A stretch of 64,000 nucleotides of DNA from assembly GCF_963576615.1 (NCBI RefSeq), contig NC_088709.1, positions 12,964,764 through 13,028,763 of the forward strand, read 5' to 3'. This DNA is from Watersipora subatra (lineage: Eukaryota > Bryozoa > Gymnolaemata > Cheilostomatida > Watersiporidae). The position numbers and the translations under genes were made by a program. Below are positions 20,581-34,100 of the stretch, piece by piece. The notes under the pieces are model-generated. The model was not told the origin of the DNA and did no database searches. It worked only from the letters and a program-made list of their open reading frames with translations. The stretch's first letter is position 1. Every line of letters begins with the position of its first letter.

Positions 20581-21869
20581 TGACTGTAGTGGGTTTTACG
20601 AAACTGATATTAAAGAAAAAATTATAGCTTATAAATGTTATTGAACATTTCATGCCTTGCACTCTATATTTATCCATATTTAATGTATGAAAGTGGTTAA
20701 TGTAACTGGTGCGACCAGCTTGCGCCTTTGTAGAAACGGAAACTTTAGAAAAACAACCTGCAAATACGCTAACACTATAGATATAATGTAACAATTTTTT
20801 TTTAAATCTTTGCTTATATAATCTAAAACATTAAAATGCCGGGCATCAAAACATTTGTAGTTTTCTCCTGTTTGTTTTTAGCGTTTTGACTATGTTATTT
20901 ACCTTTGGTTTCCTTTCTCTCTTCCTTTTTACACTCTTCTTTATTCTTTGGGTTTGGCTTGACTCTGCAGCTTTTGTTCTCAGTTTACTATTATCATTAT
21001 CTAGATGCTTAATTCTCTTATTAGCAAGTATCCTGCTGTGCATATAATGTATAAAAACTAGTGTTTATGTTTTCAGAATGGTTCAAATATAAAGTATCTA
21101 CCAAACTTAGTAGCAGGCTAGTAATAACAACCAACAGATTATGATTCTTTTGAGAAAATATAATCTGCAACCGTGTAACGTCATTACTCAAAATCACTCT
21201 GTAGACTTAATGAATTAGTTTCTCTTAAGTGAGCCAATTTTTTCTTGTTTTTGGTAAGCACTTACGTCACAACAAACTTGGATTTCATGTAAATATATAT
21301 TAAAACTTAGTAATTTTTCAGGAGCAGCCCAGTAGCAGTTGGTGACAACAGCAATTATCCAGTGCCATCTACCATGTGATGATTGAACAAAAAATGTACT
21401 TTGTATAAAGCTTACAAAACACATATAAGTTAGTTGAAACCCAGAACTGTAGAACATTATGAATCTAGTTTTTATCTTTGGCTTTATGGGACCGATTCAT
21501 CAAAACCACAAGTGGGCAGCTACTACTACAGTTTGTTATCAGACTATATTCACTCTCAATAAAAAGACGGCAACGAAATAATAAATAAATAAAGAATAAA
21601 CAAACGATTAAAAAGCAGTTTGTATATCACAAAGCAAATCGCACTGGCAACACCAAAGCGTTAATAAAAGTGTGAAGCTTTACAACCTCATATAGATATT
21701 TCACATTTCTTTTCTTTAGTTTGAGCTCATTACCTCTGAAACTGATATAAAATACGCCATTCTTGGTTTTTAGGTTTCTACATAGTTTTTTTTTGCTCTA
21801 TGGGCATCTTACTTTTCATTATATGAATGGATTAAGGGCTATGTGAAGTCAGTCTCTAGTGTAAAATTC
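20581..21869. other. 3' flank of the ERICH3-LRR gene, no gene seen
   Basis: AT-rich DNA between the DIRS terminus and the stop codon of the minus-strand host gene. It should contain that gene's 3' UTR and polyadenylation site, but I see no convincing TTTATT on this strand near 21870. No coding stretch has recognisable homology. Confidence 0.4.
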
Positions 21870-24800
21870 TCAATGTTTTGGACGGCACGAGTCGACAAGA
21901 TCATTGATACTCTCAGGTGATAGATTATTTCCTGGTTCCAACTTGAGATTGCCTATGCAAGTTCTTCCCTTCTTGGATAGCTCCTGTGCTAGCGGTTTCG
22001 CATAGCTGTCAGACAATTGGCACCCTGACAAATCTAAGTGATCTAATTTTAAACCCGCCAACGACTGCAAAGGGCTTCCCGTGGCTAACCAGGTACCACC
22101 GATAGGATTAGAACTGATATCCAAACATTTTAGATGACATTGAGGCTTGGTGATTGTACTCAAAAGATCTTTCCAGGCATACATCGTTATGTCCTTGTTC
22201 TGAGATAGCTTAAGCTCTTCTACATCTTCTCCATACAACATCAGCTTCCTTACCTAATAAAATACCAACATCTCTTTTACCTATTATATTGTTAAAATTT
22301 TACTCTTTATTAATTATGCTTGTGAAAACAATGCCTCATTAACTATCTTTAAATAAAACAGAAGTGAAAGAAAAGTCTGTTTACAAAAAATGCTCAACAC
22401 ATCTGAAATTGTGTTTTTTATGTAATGAAATAAACTTGATACATTCTAATAGATTTGTCAAATAATTTGTTGTAAATTTCAGTATAAAGATGTATTCACT
22501 ATGAAGATGTATTTTCTCATGTCTGATTAGCCAGTACATTCATTTGATATCTATTTACCATCCGTGACCATAATATCCAAGTTTTTCACAGAAACATTGG
22601 ATCTGAGTAACTAACAGGATTTAGGTAGCCAGTGGATCTACTGCAGCCTTAAACTATGCGTATTTAAACATGTCATTTTGCTAGCAGACTGCATCACCTT
22701 TTTATAGCGGGACTTAATATTCACATGACAAAAGATATCTACGAAGTTTGTAAACTGCCACTCCTAGGTATGAGTGAGAGATGACAAAGCACCGAATTAA
22801 GTGATCAATCGAGCCAGTATTTAATTTTGTTATTATAATTCTATAAAAATTAATGTTGAAGTGCTAGAAACTGTTTCAAAAGTTGTAATCAATAGCAGTT
22901 TTATAGTAAACCAATCACAAACTGATTTCTTTTACACTAATAAACATTGTTAACTGTTAAGTCAAATAACAGTTTAATATAAAATAGTTTTTTGCTAAAT
23001 GAGTGAAAATGTTCATGTAAACAAGCTGCATTATTATTTAATTTATATTACTTAGTAAATTAATAAGTAATAATGAATATCTGTAGTATTGATTGTATGA
23101 TAGTTTTCTAGCATAGCTATAACAACGTAACAGCCAGAGAATTTTACTGTCAGAGGTTTATTGTAAATGAACATCGGTATATCACTTCCTGTAATATACT
23201 AATCAGCCTGTATAATTAATAACTACCAATCAGATGCAGTATATTACATATGCATGATATTGAAATAGCTGACTCAGCAAGTACAAAGTTGGCCCCAAAG
23301 TTGCTTCATGTGATCAAGGTATTGAACACTTACCTTCTCACACGTTGCATTCCCGACCCCGCAGTTGGATAGGTCTAGAGTTTTTAGTGCTAGCTGCTTT
23401 AATTGGGTCTGCATCGGAGCCACCTCCGTGTCATCTGATCCTTCCGTGGCTATGGAAGCCAGTGAGTCAGACCTCACGGCATCTATGGAAACACAGATTA
23501 GATAGTGGAACTCTGACATTAATTTTGTCTGTGTGCAGTAGATAAGGCTTATGAAAGCCAACTCTATTGATAGGCCACTAAAATTAAACATTTTGATTTT
23601 GAATTAAAATTAAAACATTTCATTGTAATGGTTACGAACTTTTGATTTTGTTTTAGCCCAATCAAAATTTTTTTTACCACAGTAAGAAGAAATCTTTATG
23701 AGCTACAAAGCTGAGAATTATAATAACATGCAGCATGACATATTTTAAATCCCCTTTCCTATAGTTTGATCTCGGTAAAGGTTTTGATAAACATGCATAT
23801 GTTCATGATACTAAAACCTTTTTAATATCATGTCGATGTTTGATATGCATGTACATCAAAAATCGACTGAGTCTGAATGAGATCTGATTTGATTTTAAAG
23901 TTATATCACTGGCCAACGCCGACTGAATTAAAAAACTGCTTAATATTGCTGTGGCACTTTTTAGCCATAATATCTAAAAGTACTTCATCCAACATTCTAT
24001 TTAGATCTCACAACTCTTTCGCTACCGAAATAATTAGATTACCATAATTAAATATTTGGTAAACTTAACATTTAGCAAGGCTTCGTATACATTGTCATAA
24101 CATTTGAACCATACAGTGTATAAAAAATGTTTTGATATCAAATTCGTCAGCATAAAATCTTACACCACTGAATATCGCAAATAAAGTCACAAATGTGTTA
24201 CGGGATGAGCTCGGACACTTTTTCGGCCATTTTTGCTACAGCCGCGAGTATGTCCGAGTCAGTCAATCTATCAATATCATTACAGCTTACTGCATTATTA
24301 TTACTGCTACATATAAAATAGTTACTCCCAGTAGTATCATTGTTTAATAAAAATTACCCAAAGTATATGGATCTACAATTAGTGAAATCTTTGTAACTGC
24401 ACTGCATCTGACACAACTGGTCTTTGGAAGAAAAGATTGGGTGAAAAAATAATTCTTTTGCAAAATGAAACTACGCTCAAGATGGGTTGTAAACATCTTT
24501 GATATTGGCTTAACGCATGCAGATAATTGTTTTCTTTCATTTACAATGTAAGTACAAGTACGATAGGCTAGTTAATTAACTACTCACTAATAGGAAACAG
24601 CTTGTATGAAGCCTACTAAAGCCATACCAAGCGACTCTTGGTTATACGCAAACACCTTGCCAAGCTGTACTACGTGGCTCGTGGTAGCGAAAGAGTTAAA
24701 TTCATACCTACTGAAAGATCCATGGATATTGGCGGTACAATGCAGATACATAAACATAATAAAAATATTGTTCAAAAAGCTCAGTGCAATCATTTTACTT

Positions 24801-27800
24801 CAAGCTAAAATTTGGGGGTTTTTGATTTGTAAACAAGAAAGGGTTGTTAGTAGCAACTACTCTACGAGGTGAAGCGAGTGATTCTGTTAACTGTGTAGAA
24901 TAAGCAAGCTATAATCGATCCAAAGGGTAGTTTGAGAGAAAGCTATTCATGTTAAGAATATAGCTTGGGATCTACGGACAACATCTTTAAAGCTATTAGT
25001 TGTGTAGCGTCTAGTTATTCTTTGCATGTTATATTCTAACATAGCACTCACCTGGACCATAGACAATCCGTATTGAATCTTTAAAAACAAATAAACTACG
25101 TATAGATAGAGATTATTCGTATTTCTTTTTTTATTTGGTTTGTTTTTCAATTTTGTTTCACTTACAGTACATCCTCGAATATAAGCCGAGTTTGAAACTA
25201 AAAAAACAGTTACCAAACTAAGGGGTCGTCTTAAACGTGCATAACTCTGCTCCTACTAAAATAAAACATCATTATGCTAACTTAATTCCACCTTTATAAC
25301 TTGAATCATACTAAGCATACAGCTGGTAGCCCGTTTGTTTACAGTTTGTTTTATACCGTACTAGATGCACATGCAGCATGTCTGTCGCCACTTTACAACC
25401 GTGTCTCATCATTCACAATCTGCCATGAAGACTTTAAAACGTTTAAATGAACGATAAGATACTCTTCAGAAACACCGTATGGCGTCACAGCACCTGTCAT
25501 TATGGCGTCATAGCGCCTGTCATTATGGCGTCATAGCACCTTTAATTATGGCGTCATAGCACCTGTCATTATGGCGTCATAGCACCTGTCATTATGGCGG
25601 ATTGAATTCCGATTTTGAACTCCAAAAGCTTTATACAGTAGCCTATTTATTTTTAAACTTTAAAAGCAATACCATCGAAATAATAACTACATCCGGCTAA
25701 TAGTAGTTTCTTGTTTAAACCAGTCTGATACTTTGAGGTAAATGAAAAACTGTTTGAGAAAAGAGGTGTGGATGATGTCGCTCTGCCCAAAGGAAAGTGC
25801 AAAATCTAGGCGACATCAGCATTGCTTCGCCTGTACAAGGGTTAAATTTATTTCCCTAAAATTCTGATTGAGTGCTTGCGCTTGAATAAAAGCCACGTGT
25901 AAGGGTTAAAAAAAGCAACGATCTGTCTCATTTTGCCTCTTTTTGTCCAACTATTGTTTTCATGATAAGAGCATTGCATGCACACATCCATAGCAGCACT
26001 TGGTTAATAATAGTACGCTATGACAGCAATAACAGTTTTTGATTGATTTGGTCTTACACAAAATCGTTTGCGTGTTTACGCTCTTCACAAAACTTTACAT
26101 GCAGTTTATTTGCATTAATAGTAACATTAGAAAATTTGAAAAAATTTACTATTATTAATAAAGTAAAATAATGATAATGGCCATCATTTTCATTAATCCT
26201 CTTCTGCAATCTTTTGCTGTAACAAGTGTGTACATAGTGCTACAGTTTGTAGAGCTGGCATGTAATCAAATGTTTATAAATTTGCCATTTTATGGCTGTT
26301 TTTAGGGTCGGTTTATATCCGAGAATATACAGTGTGAGTGAAAAATAGTATGATACCAAATTGAATGAAAGTAAATGACAATTTTCTGTCCATAGTAAAC
26401 AAACGTCTTAACCTCTCATGAACAGACAATTTCTATGTTATAATAAATTTAGTCTACTGCGGTATAAACACTAGTTTGATGGAGATTGACAGTTTTGATA
26501 GAGATTGATAGAGAATGACAAAATAAGTTAGTTTGCAGTAAACTATTTACTGTATTACCTTTGATGCTTGTGGTGGCCAACTCCTTTGCTTGCCTGTGAA
26601 GATTAGAATTCAGAAATGCTTTCTCTGCACGAGTTGAAAACTCAGTGACTATGCTTGCCACAGCTGCATCTCTAAGATCTTCATTGTCTCTCAGTCTATT
26701 CAATGAGCGTGCAAAAGAAATGGCTGATATTAGTCTAACGCCCGGTACCGTAGGTGTATAAATGACAGATTTTAGCCTAATCTCTGATACCATAAGTGCA
26801 TAAAAACAAGGTCATCGCTAGTGTACATGAGTAATAGCTATACATTCATGGTTACTTTAATGACTTTAAGAAATATATTTTATTTTGACTTAGCTTCTTC
26901 AAACATATTTTTGACAACTTTCACGATTTTTAACATGACTTCGTAACACTGAGTGATCATTAAGCCAGCCCATCACTACCTGTGGTTTTTTTTAGTTTTA
27001 CATGAATATTGGCTTATATCGGTTTAATCTTTAGTTTCTGTCACATATTTGGTATCATAAGTCACTTAAACTGGAGCCTTTGCCCCCCCCCTACTTGAAA
27101 GGAGGTTTTGTCTAACGATTCATCACAGTTGATACCAAAAATTGTGAATACACATAAAGATTAAACTAAGAGAAGAGTACAGCACTTACGAGAATATTCT
27201 GAGTGTTGGAGCGTGTTTTGACACCATAGCGACCAAATGCTGCACATCATTGCTTGTGAGCTTACAGTCTGCTAATAGCAGCTCCTACAAGAAGTACATA
27301 GAGAAAGGTTGGCTCCTAAAAACTACACCTCAATTCACCAAATTCTCAGGAAAACCATATATTTTCATTGTCAGAATTTTGCGTCAGAGTTTAATAGAGA
27401 CAATAGCGATTCTAGTTAAATTTGTAGCCTTTTCATCATCTGTTAACTCAAACTAAGTTTTTGTAGGCGGATTCCATAGACTGCTGCTTATGTTCTATAA
27501 CTTAGAAATCTTATTGTTCCTGTACGGTGTTTATATTACCATGTCTGAATAGGAATATTTCTCCTCGACCAACTTTACACCTAAACATTTCTGGTCTTAT
27601 CGGTCCCTTCTAATCTTTCCTCTTTGCAATCCTTCATCTCGAACTTTTATTTTGCTACAGTAATCATGGACCCTAGTAATCATGGACCCTAATAATCATG
27701 GACCCTAGTAATCATGGACCCTAGTAATCATGGACCCTAGTAATCATGGACCCTAGTAATCATGGACCTTAGTGAGTTTCTCTCCTTTTGATTTGCATTG

Positions 27801-28173
27801 TTGCCTTTTTATTACTTCAACTTCTTTTGGACCTATCGCTTCATCATCATGTTCAGCCCATATCTGTTTTTCGCTGTCGACCAACCATTTGCTTACAAGC
27901 TCGAATGAAGGCTTCAGTATTTTTCTTCTAATATTATTTTAACTTGTTATTCATTTAACAGTATATTTTACAAACTTTTGTCAAACTCGTGTTTAATAGA
28001 TTAAAACCACCAGCATTGTGCTGTTACAAATGAATTCTTAAAGTTACCTCCAAGGATTCATTCATTTCAGTAGCGGCTGAGAGCAACTCAACTACTCCTG
28101 CCAAGTTACAATCCGTCAGCTTTATTGCTGTTGTCTTCATCTTACTTTTCAGTAGTGTGCAAAGCTTCTTTAC
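21870..28173 (-). CDS. ERICH3: Exons 22-26: second leucine-rich-repeat block and stop
   Basis: Repeats visible: KTTAIKLTDCNLAGVVELLS; LEELLLADCKLTSNDVQHLV; LKTLDLSNCGVGNATCEKV; VEELKLSQNKDITMYAWKDL; HLKCLDISSNPIGGTWLATG; LDHLDLSGCQLSDSYAKPLA; and the cap NLKLEPGNNLSPESINDLVD. Exons 24 and the first part of 25 are a non-LRR insert (SLRDNEDLRDAAVASIVTEF). Phases 0,2,1,0 agree. The last exon ends SCRPKH at the stop 21870-21872. The position-specific L, N and C residues are those of RI-type repeats. Confidence 0.88.
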
Positions 28174-31100
28174 CTAAAATCATTTAGAACCTCCTGTATG
28201 GTACAGAGTCCAGTCTTATTTTGCAGCTTTAGTAGGTCCCATAATTAGACTATCAGACTATTGTCCTAATAATTCTCCATCAACGTATAAGGTTGATCAG
28301 AAATGGCAAATTTGTACAAGTTGGACACAAAATTTTAAAGGTTTCATGCTTGGGTTCATGCCAAAACCAGAGATGAATTTGTCTCTGCTGATCTATGCGA
28401 TCTGAGATGAACTGCCAGAATGCCTATGATTACTCATTTTACTTGCTGACTAAGCAATGCCTCTTATAAGGATGTACAGTAGACGCTCCTATAACTTATA
28501 CCTCCTATAACGCAAACTCATGATAAATTTATATATAAATATATTTATTTATTTAACAGGATATATATATATTTATATATATCCTGATAAATAATTTATA
28601 TGAAGTTTTCGCTTCCTACTACGTAAAAAATTCTATATAACGTAAAGTGTCAAGTCGGGCGAGTTCTCAAATTCGATTTGAATGTTAATTTATCTCGCAG
28701 CATTGGCAAAAGAAAAACCGACATACGTGTACCGTCATATATATATATTATATATACAACTTTCGCAAAAATCTAATTTGTCGGGATAGATTTTCAGGTG
28801 TTTCGGCAAACCAGAGAGTAGGATAGCTGCGCAAATACATATTGCAAATACAATTGTTCACAAATACAAAGGCGATCAATTGGTGCAAGGGTAACATCGT
28901 CGGTCTACCAATCTGAATGTCATGAGTTGAAGTATCGTCAAACTCTCTTTTATCCTAACCTTGAACCCTGGGTACAGGTAGACGACAAGCGGGTAGTACC
29001 ACTTTTTGTGAATTACTTTGATTTGCTTTTTTGTAGATGTATAAAATAACTGTTATTAGTTTAACTTTGCAGGGTAGACTTTGATGTTTAGAAAAAAATA
29101 AGTGAATCATTGTGAATCAATGTCGAAGGTGTGATCAATTTATTGTGAAATTACCTCAATCATGGTTTAAAAAACCAGTAAGATTGATCATAAAAAGGAG
29201 AAAAGTTGTCGATGCAAAATAATATTGCTGCAGTTACGGTACAGCACACAAATCAAAAGGTTAAGTCAAGTTTTTCCATTTTGTATGCCGAAACAGCTGG
29301 GTTTAGAAAAATCTTGGCATGGATTAGGCAATTTACATGTATTTTACTGTTTTCATAACGTAAAATCCCTATAACGTAAACATTCGTGGAACGAATTATT
29401 TACATTGTAGGAGCGCCTACTGTATAGTAGAACATTGTAAAAATTTTATAATTTTTGTGCCGCTAAAATAGGAGATTTTGCCTTCTTGCCTGTTTTGTTT
29501 TTTAATCTAGGAATTTCCAGGGTGTATTCCTATACTATTAACTTTATACACGGGTATTATATGCTTTTTCTGTGTGAAAGCAAAATAGTTTGACCGATTA
29601 AGGTGAAACCTAATAGGGAAGGTTAAAGAAACATAATCTAATTAGAGAGTGATATATTTACTTTCTCTTTTCTATAACAAGATCTATTAGTAAGTGAAAT
29701 TCACTTTATTTAAATACATTTGATTTAAATGCCAAATTCATAAAAAAGCAGCTTGGGTAGTCAGTTCGAAGTTCAGTTATAATGATGTCAGATTCTCAGT
29801 TAAAATGATGCTGTTTCACATCCCTAAAGGAACAATGATATTCGCGTATTCGCAAATAAAATCAACATTCATTTAAAGAGTATATTTAATTCCATCAGAT
29901 TTACCATTTATATTCAAGAGGAGATAGTTTTCTGTCAGATTGAGTTTTGCAATGTCTATAACATATCTCCGATACTGCTTTACATTTAGAAAAATTATGT
30001 TTTATATATGCTGGATGTTCTCAAGTTAAAAGTTCAAAAGTTCAGCACTTATTCACACCATTATTATTATTACAACAAAAATCTCATTTGTCTTTATGGA
30101 CTTTTGATGTTCAATAATTTGATTAACATGTCAGTTGAATATAAAAACAAACTTTTTCAGATTTTATATTTAAATTACGAAGATGTTACTTAAAATTTTA
30201 GATTGTGATTAAGTCTAAATGAAAGCTTCGTAATTACCATGTTGCTATTGTTATCATGTTTTATTATTATGTATTATTTGTTGTTGTTTGAATGGAATGT
30301 GATTTGAACATGTTCATTTAGAATTGTAAGGATTGTATCTTTACTAAAATTAAACATAATTAAGAATCAGTGTCGCTGTTATGGTCTTACAGAAAATGCT
30401 GAGTATCCATGCTAATTTGGTAGAAACCACAATTCAACTTTACTGTCATGACATTTTACTGATTAATAGGTTTTAGCAATACGTACGTAAGCCTATCAAA
30501 AAAATTAAAAAAGAATGATGACACACTGGCTATTACATTAAAGGGATATTAGGCTGTCTTAAACAAAGTTCTTTAAAAATCCTTTAAATTTGCTGGGCAA
30601 CAATGCATTGCCCGCTGTTTCAACTTTTGTAGTCAGTTTCATTGGTAGTCAGTTGCATAACTGAGGTGACAAGACTTTGTGTTGGTTATTGATCTGTCAA
30701 CAGCATGCCAAACGATTATAACTTGTTTTACAGGCCAATTACTTTAGTAAAAAATGAACGAACCTGCCCGAAATCTTTTTAGCGAGACATTCTTGTCATT
30801 ACACCTCTTCTAATAATACTGAAATTTGTAAGAAACGGAAAGTCTACGAAGAAGTTTCTAGATGGCATTCATATACATATTAATGCACTATTTTCTTAAA
30901 ACGAAATACTTATTTAGCGCAGACATTTTGCCTACCACTATATCTAAGGATTGGTCACATGCTAGCATGCGACTGACTTGTTTTATAAAATATTTTACAG
31001 AGATATTGGTAAAGGGAGAGTGACTCCTCCATGTGGAAAAGAAAGAAGGAATAATTTTACTCTTTAGGTGACGAGATAGTTTTTTTGACACCCACATGGT

Positions 31101-34100
31101 ATTGACGTATATTTCTAACTATGCTTCAAAGTTTTTAATTGTCAATTACAAGACGGGCCAAAATATATTTACTGGTCAGAGTTTCTATTAAAATTAGTCC
31201 TATGCCATTATTGCATTATTGTTTGAAATTTAATAGTGGCTCACTTGCTGTAAGTTAGTGACTTGGGCAAATGGTTTTTAGCTGGCGCACACCCTTGCAT
31301 CATACGTGAGGTCTATAATCAGACGGATAATTCTGTTTGATTATGTAATAATTAGTATTGATCAACATCTACTGTTTGGCAATTATATTAGTCCCATTAT
31401 TACTGTTTGCACAGTGGTTTGGTGTAAACAAACAGCCGTATTTTTTGTGTCACTGAGAATATAATTTTTGCTACATGTATGCAACAGGAGCTGATCAGAT
31501 TGGGAGGCCACATCAGAAGAAACTTTTATAGAGTGTGCCAGCCATGAGGTGCATGCCAAAAGGCACATACAACTAGTGGGTGATATCATGTGTTGCGCTA
31601 TGTTGCCTTTTTGAATATAAGGCAGTTTTATTGAGGACTGCATGTTATTTTTTATTCCTAATCACAATTGAAAGCTCAGGGTTTCAGTGAAAGCGTAAGA
31701 AAGCAATAGCGAAAATAACAATGTTACTCTGTAAATAATAATAATAAATACTCTGTAAAAGTTACTCTGTTACAATAAAAGAAAAACAGGCTGAAGTCTA
31801 TCGACGAAAAAATTTTGGACTATTCACACAGCTTAATCAAAATTTAATTGTAAATGTGTAAGATTTTTTTCAGTGGCGCGCTCTTTGAGCATTCCTTGTT
31901 ACCATGGTTACTAATGGTCTGCTATACAAAGGGCTGGCAATCAAGACCTGGAAACATCAAGTGCTGATTGCTTTAATCTGAATACACTTTCTCAGCAGAG
32001 ACCCAATTTATTGCCATCTCATAAGACTGGAAATTTTGTGGTAGTCTCTGAGGAGGCTTCCTCAAACTTATAGATTGTTTAAAATTATGTAAAAGGAGTT
32101 TGTTTTTGCTACGGTTGCTTGGAGAAGACAGTTTGTTAAACAAATTATATGCTGTCTTACACCAATGACATACAGCTCCCCTGTATATCATTGCTTACAC
32201 GCAGTTTCTGCCAAAGTCAAACCATCAGGTGTAGGCTGCTCGGTGTGAGTTAACACACTTGTTATCAGCAGTTTGTTTTTAATAAAACAAAAACATACCT
32301 AAACAGATAGCTAGGTTATGAAGTCCGCCTTCAACGGTCTATGTGGCTATAACGGTCAAGAAAATACCTAGGTGAGGGTTGTGAAAGCAACTCCTCATCC
32401 GGTCGAGTACTTTGAAGGATTTCAGAACACGTAAATTTTATATACCCTAACTTAAAACGACATCCGAGCTTACTGCTGGACACTGTAAGGTGAAGTCTCT
32501 GATACGCCTTCACTCACCGAACTGTTTCCGTATTTTTATTCTGCACACGTATTTAGCGTGCAACTTACCTACTCCCTAACCTGCCTCCTAAGGCCCTAAC
32601 GTACCTACTCCATAATTTACCTACTCCCTAACCTACTCACTTCCTAACATACTCCCTAATGTACCTACTCCCTAACCAACCTACTCCGACACAGAGAACC
32701 ATCATTTTGGTGTAGAAGCTCATTTACTAAACTGAAATTTCCGAAGCTCTAAAATTTTTCATAAAAAATCTTGAAAGCTGCTGCATCAAACACTGATTTT
32801 TTGTGTGGTTTGTTAGTACCCATCTTCCAACTAGTGCAAAATTTCAAGTCTCTAAGTCCTATGTCACTTTTAGTTAAAATAGGTTTTTGGCTGTAGCATC
32901 CTCGATTAAACTAAAAAGGCTATAGAATATACTCTATGGCCCATCATTTTGCTGTCTTATCAAGCTAAATGTGTTAAAAACCTTTTCATAGTTGCCTATT
33001 AAATACGGTAATAGGTTGGCAACAAAACATAAATTTATTTGTGTAATGCGCTGTGACGTTCAAGATGTAATATGTTATTAAGAAGCACATTTAATTTTGT
33101 TTATCTGATTTTGTTAAATAAGGATATCACGCTTTTTTACCATGAGGTGATGAAGCAATGTTTTCTTGTGTTATACCGAAAGGTATCTTGTCAGACTTGG
33201 AAAGTATGTTTAAAAATATATCATGCCAGGAACCAGCATGAATAATATGTTCTGCTTGCATTTTATAATACATAGTAGGCGTTTTTCTTAACAAGGCGAA
33301 GGTCTTTCCTTTACAAAATGCAAGTAAACCTGTTTACTGATAGTTTTAAACACAAGACGCTGTAGAATAAATTGATATTATTGAAAACTCATAAAAAAAT
33401 TTTACAATGTATCAAACAATTGTAATAAATTTTAGTTTTTAGTAAGTTTTCATTTTTTTCAAATTTAGACAAATTTTAATTTTTTTCTCAAATTAATTTC
33501 AATGGTTATAGTAAAAATGATTTTATTTGATCAAAACTAATGCCATCCAAGCATTATACACACCTCATCCTGATTTAGGCCAACTAGGTGAATCTCAGAC
33601 CCACAATTTTTCAGAGATTCCTCTAATGAAGAACCTTGTGGCAGTCTAAGTTCACCTGCCGTGTCTCTAACATCTTCATGAAGACTTTCATCGCTGCTTG
33701 ATAATGTAAGTGAAGCTGCAAACCACAAACACAAAGCACAACAATTATAAGCCTTTTCTACTCACTATTCGCCATAATAAGAAGGAAGATAGGAAGAAAC
33801 AGAAGCACATGAAATACATGAATTGCTTGGTTGTTAAGCATTGAGCTCATATGCTGCAATCAAGCAATTCTTTGAAAGAAAGAATAGAAGAGTAAAGCCA
33901 TAACTAGAATACAGTGCAACTTTATACAACATTTATTGCAAGCGAAGCATTATTTCACACAGAAAATTATGTGGAAGCATCGCTGATATACCAATCATAT
34001 TGAAACAAGTCTAAAAACAACAACTGAGAGAAGATAATTAGAAATGTACAAAATTACTTGAAATGCTGCCATACAAATGTGTTAATTTTTTAAACAAATA

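Noticed and set aside
25478-27772. CRISPR-like repeats
   Set aside because: The 23-bp and 16-bp units are directly abutting with no spacers, in animal introns.
28860-28960. tRNA-like stretch inside the MITE at 28477-29422
   Set aside because: It has a weak A-box resemblance but no B box or acceptor stem.
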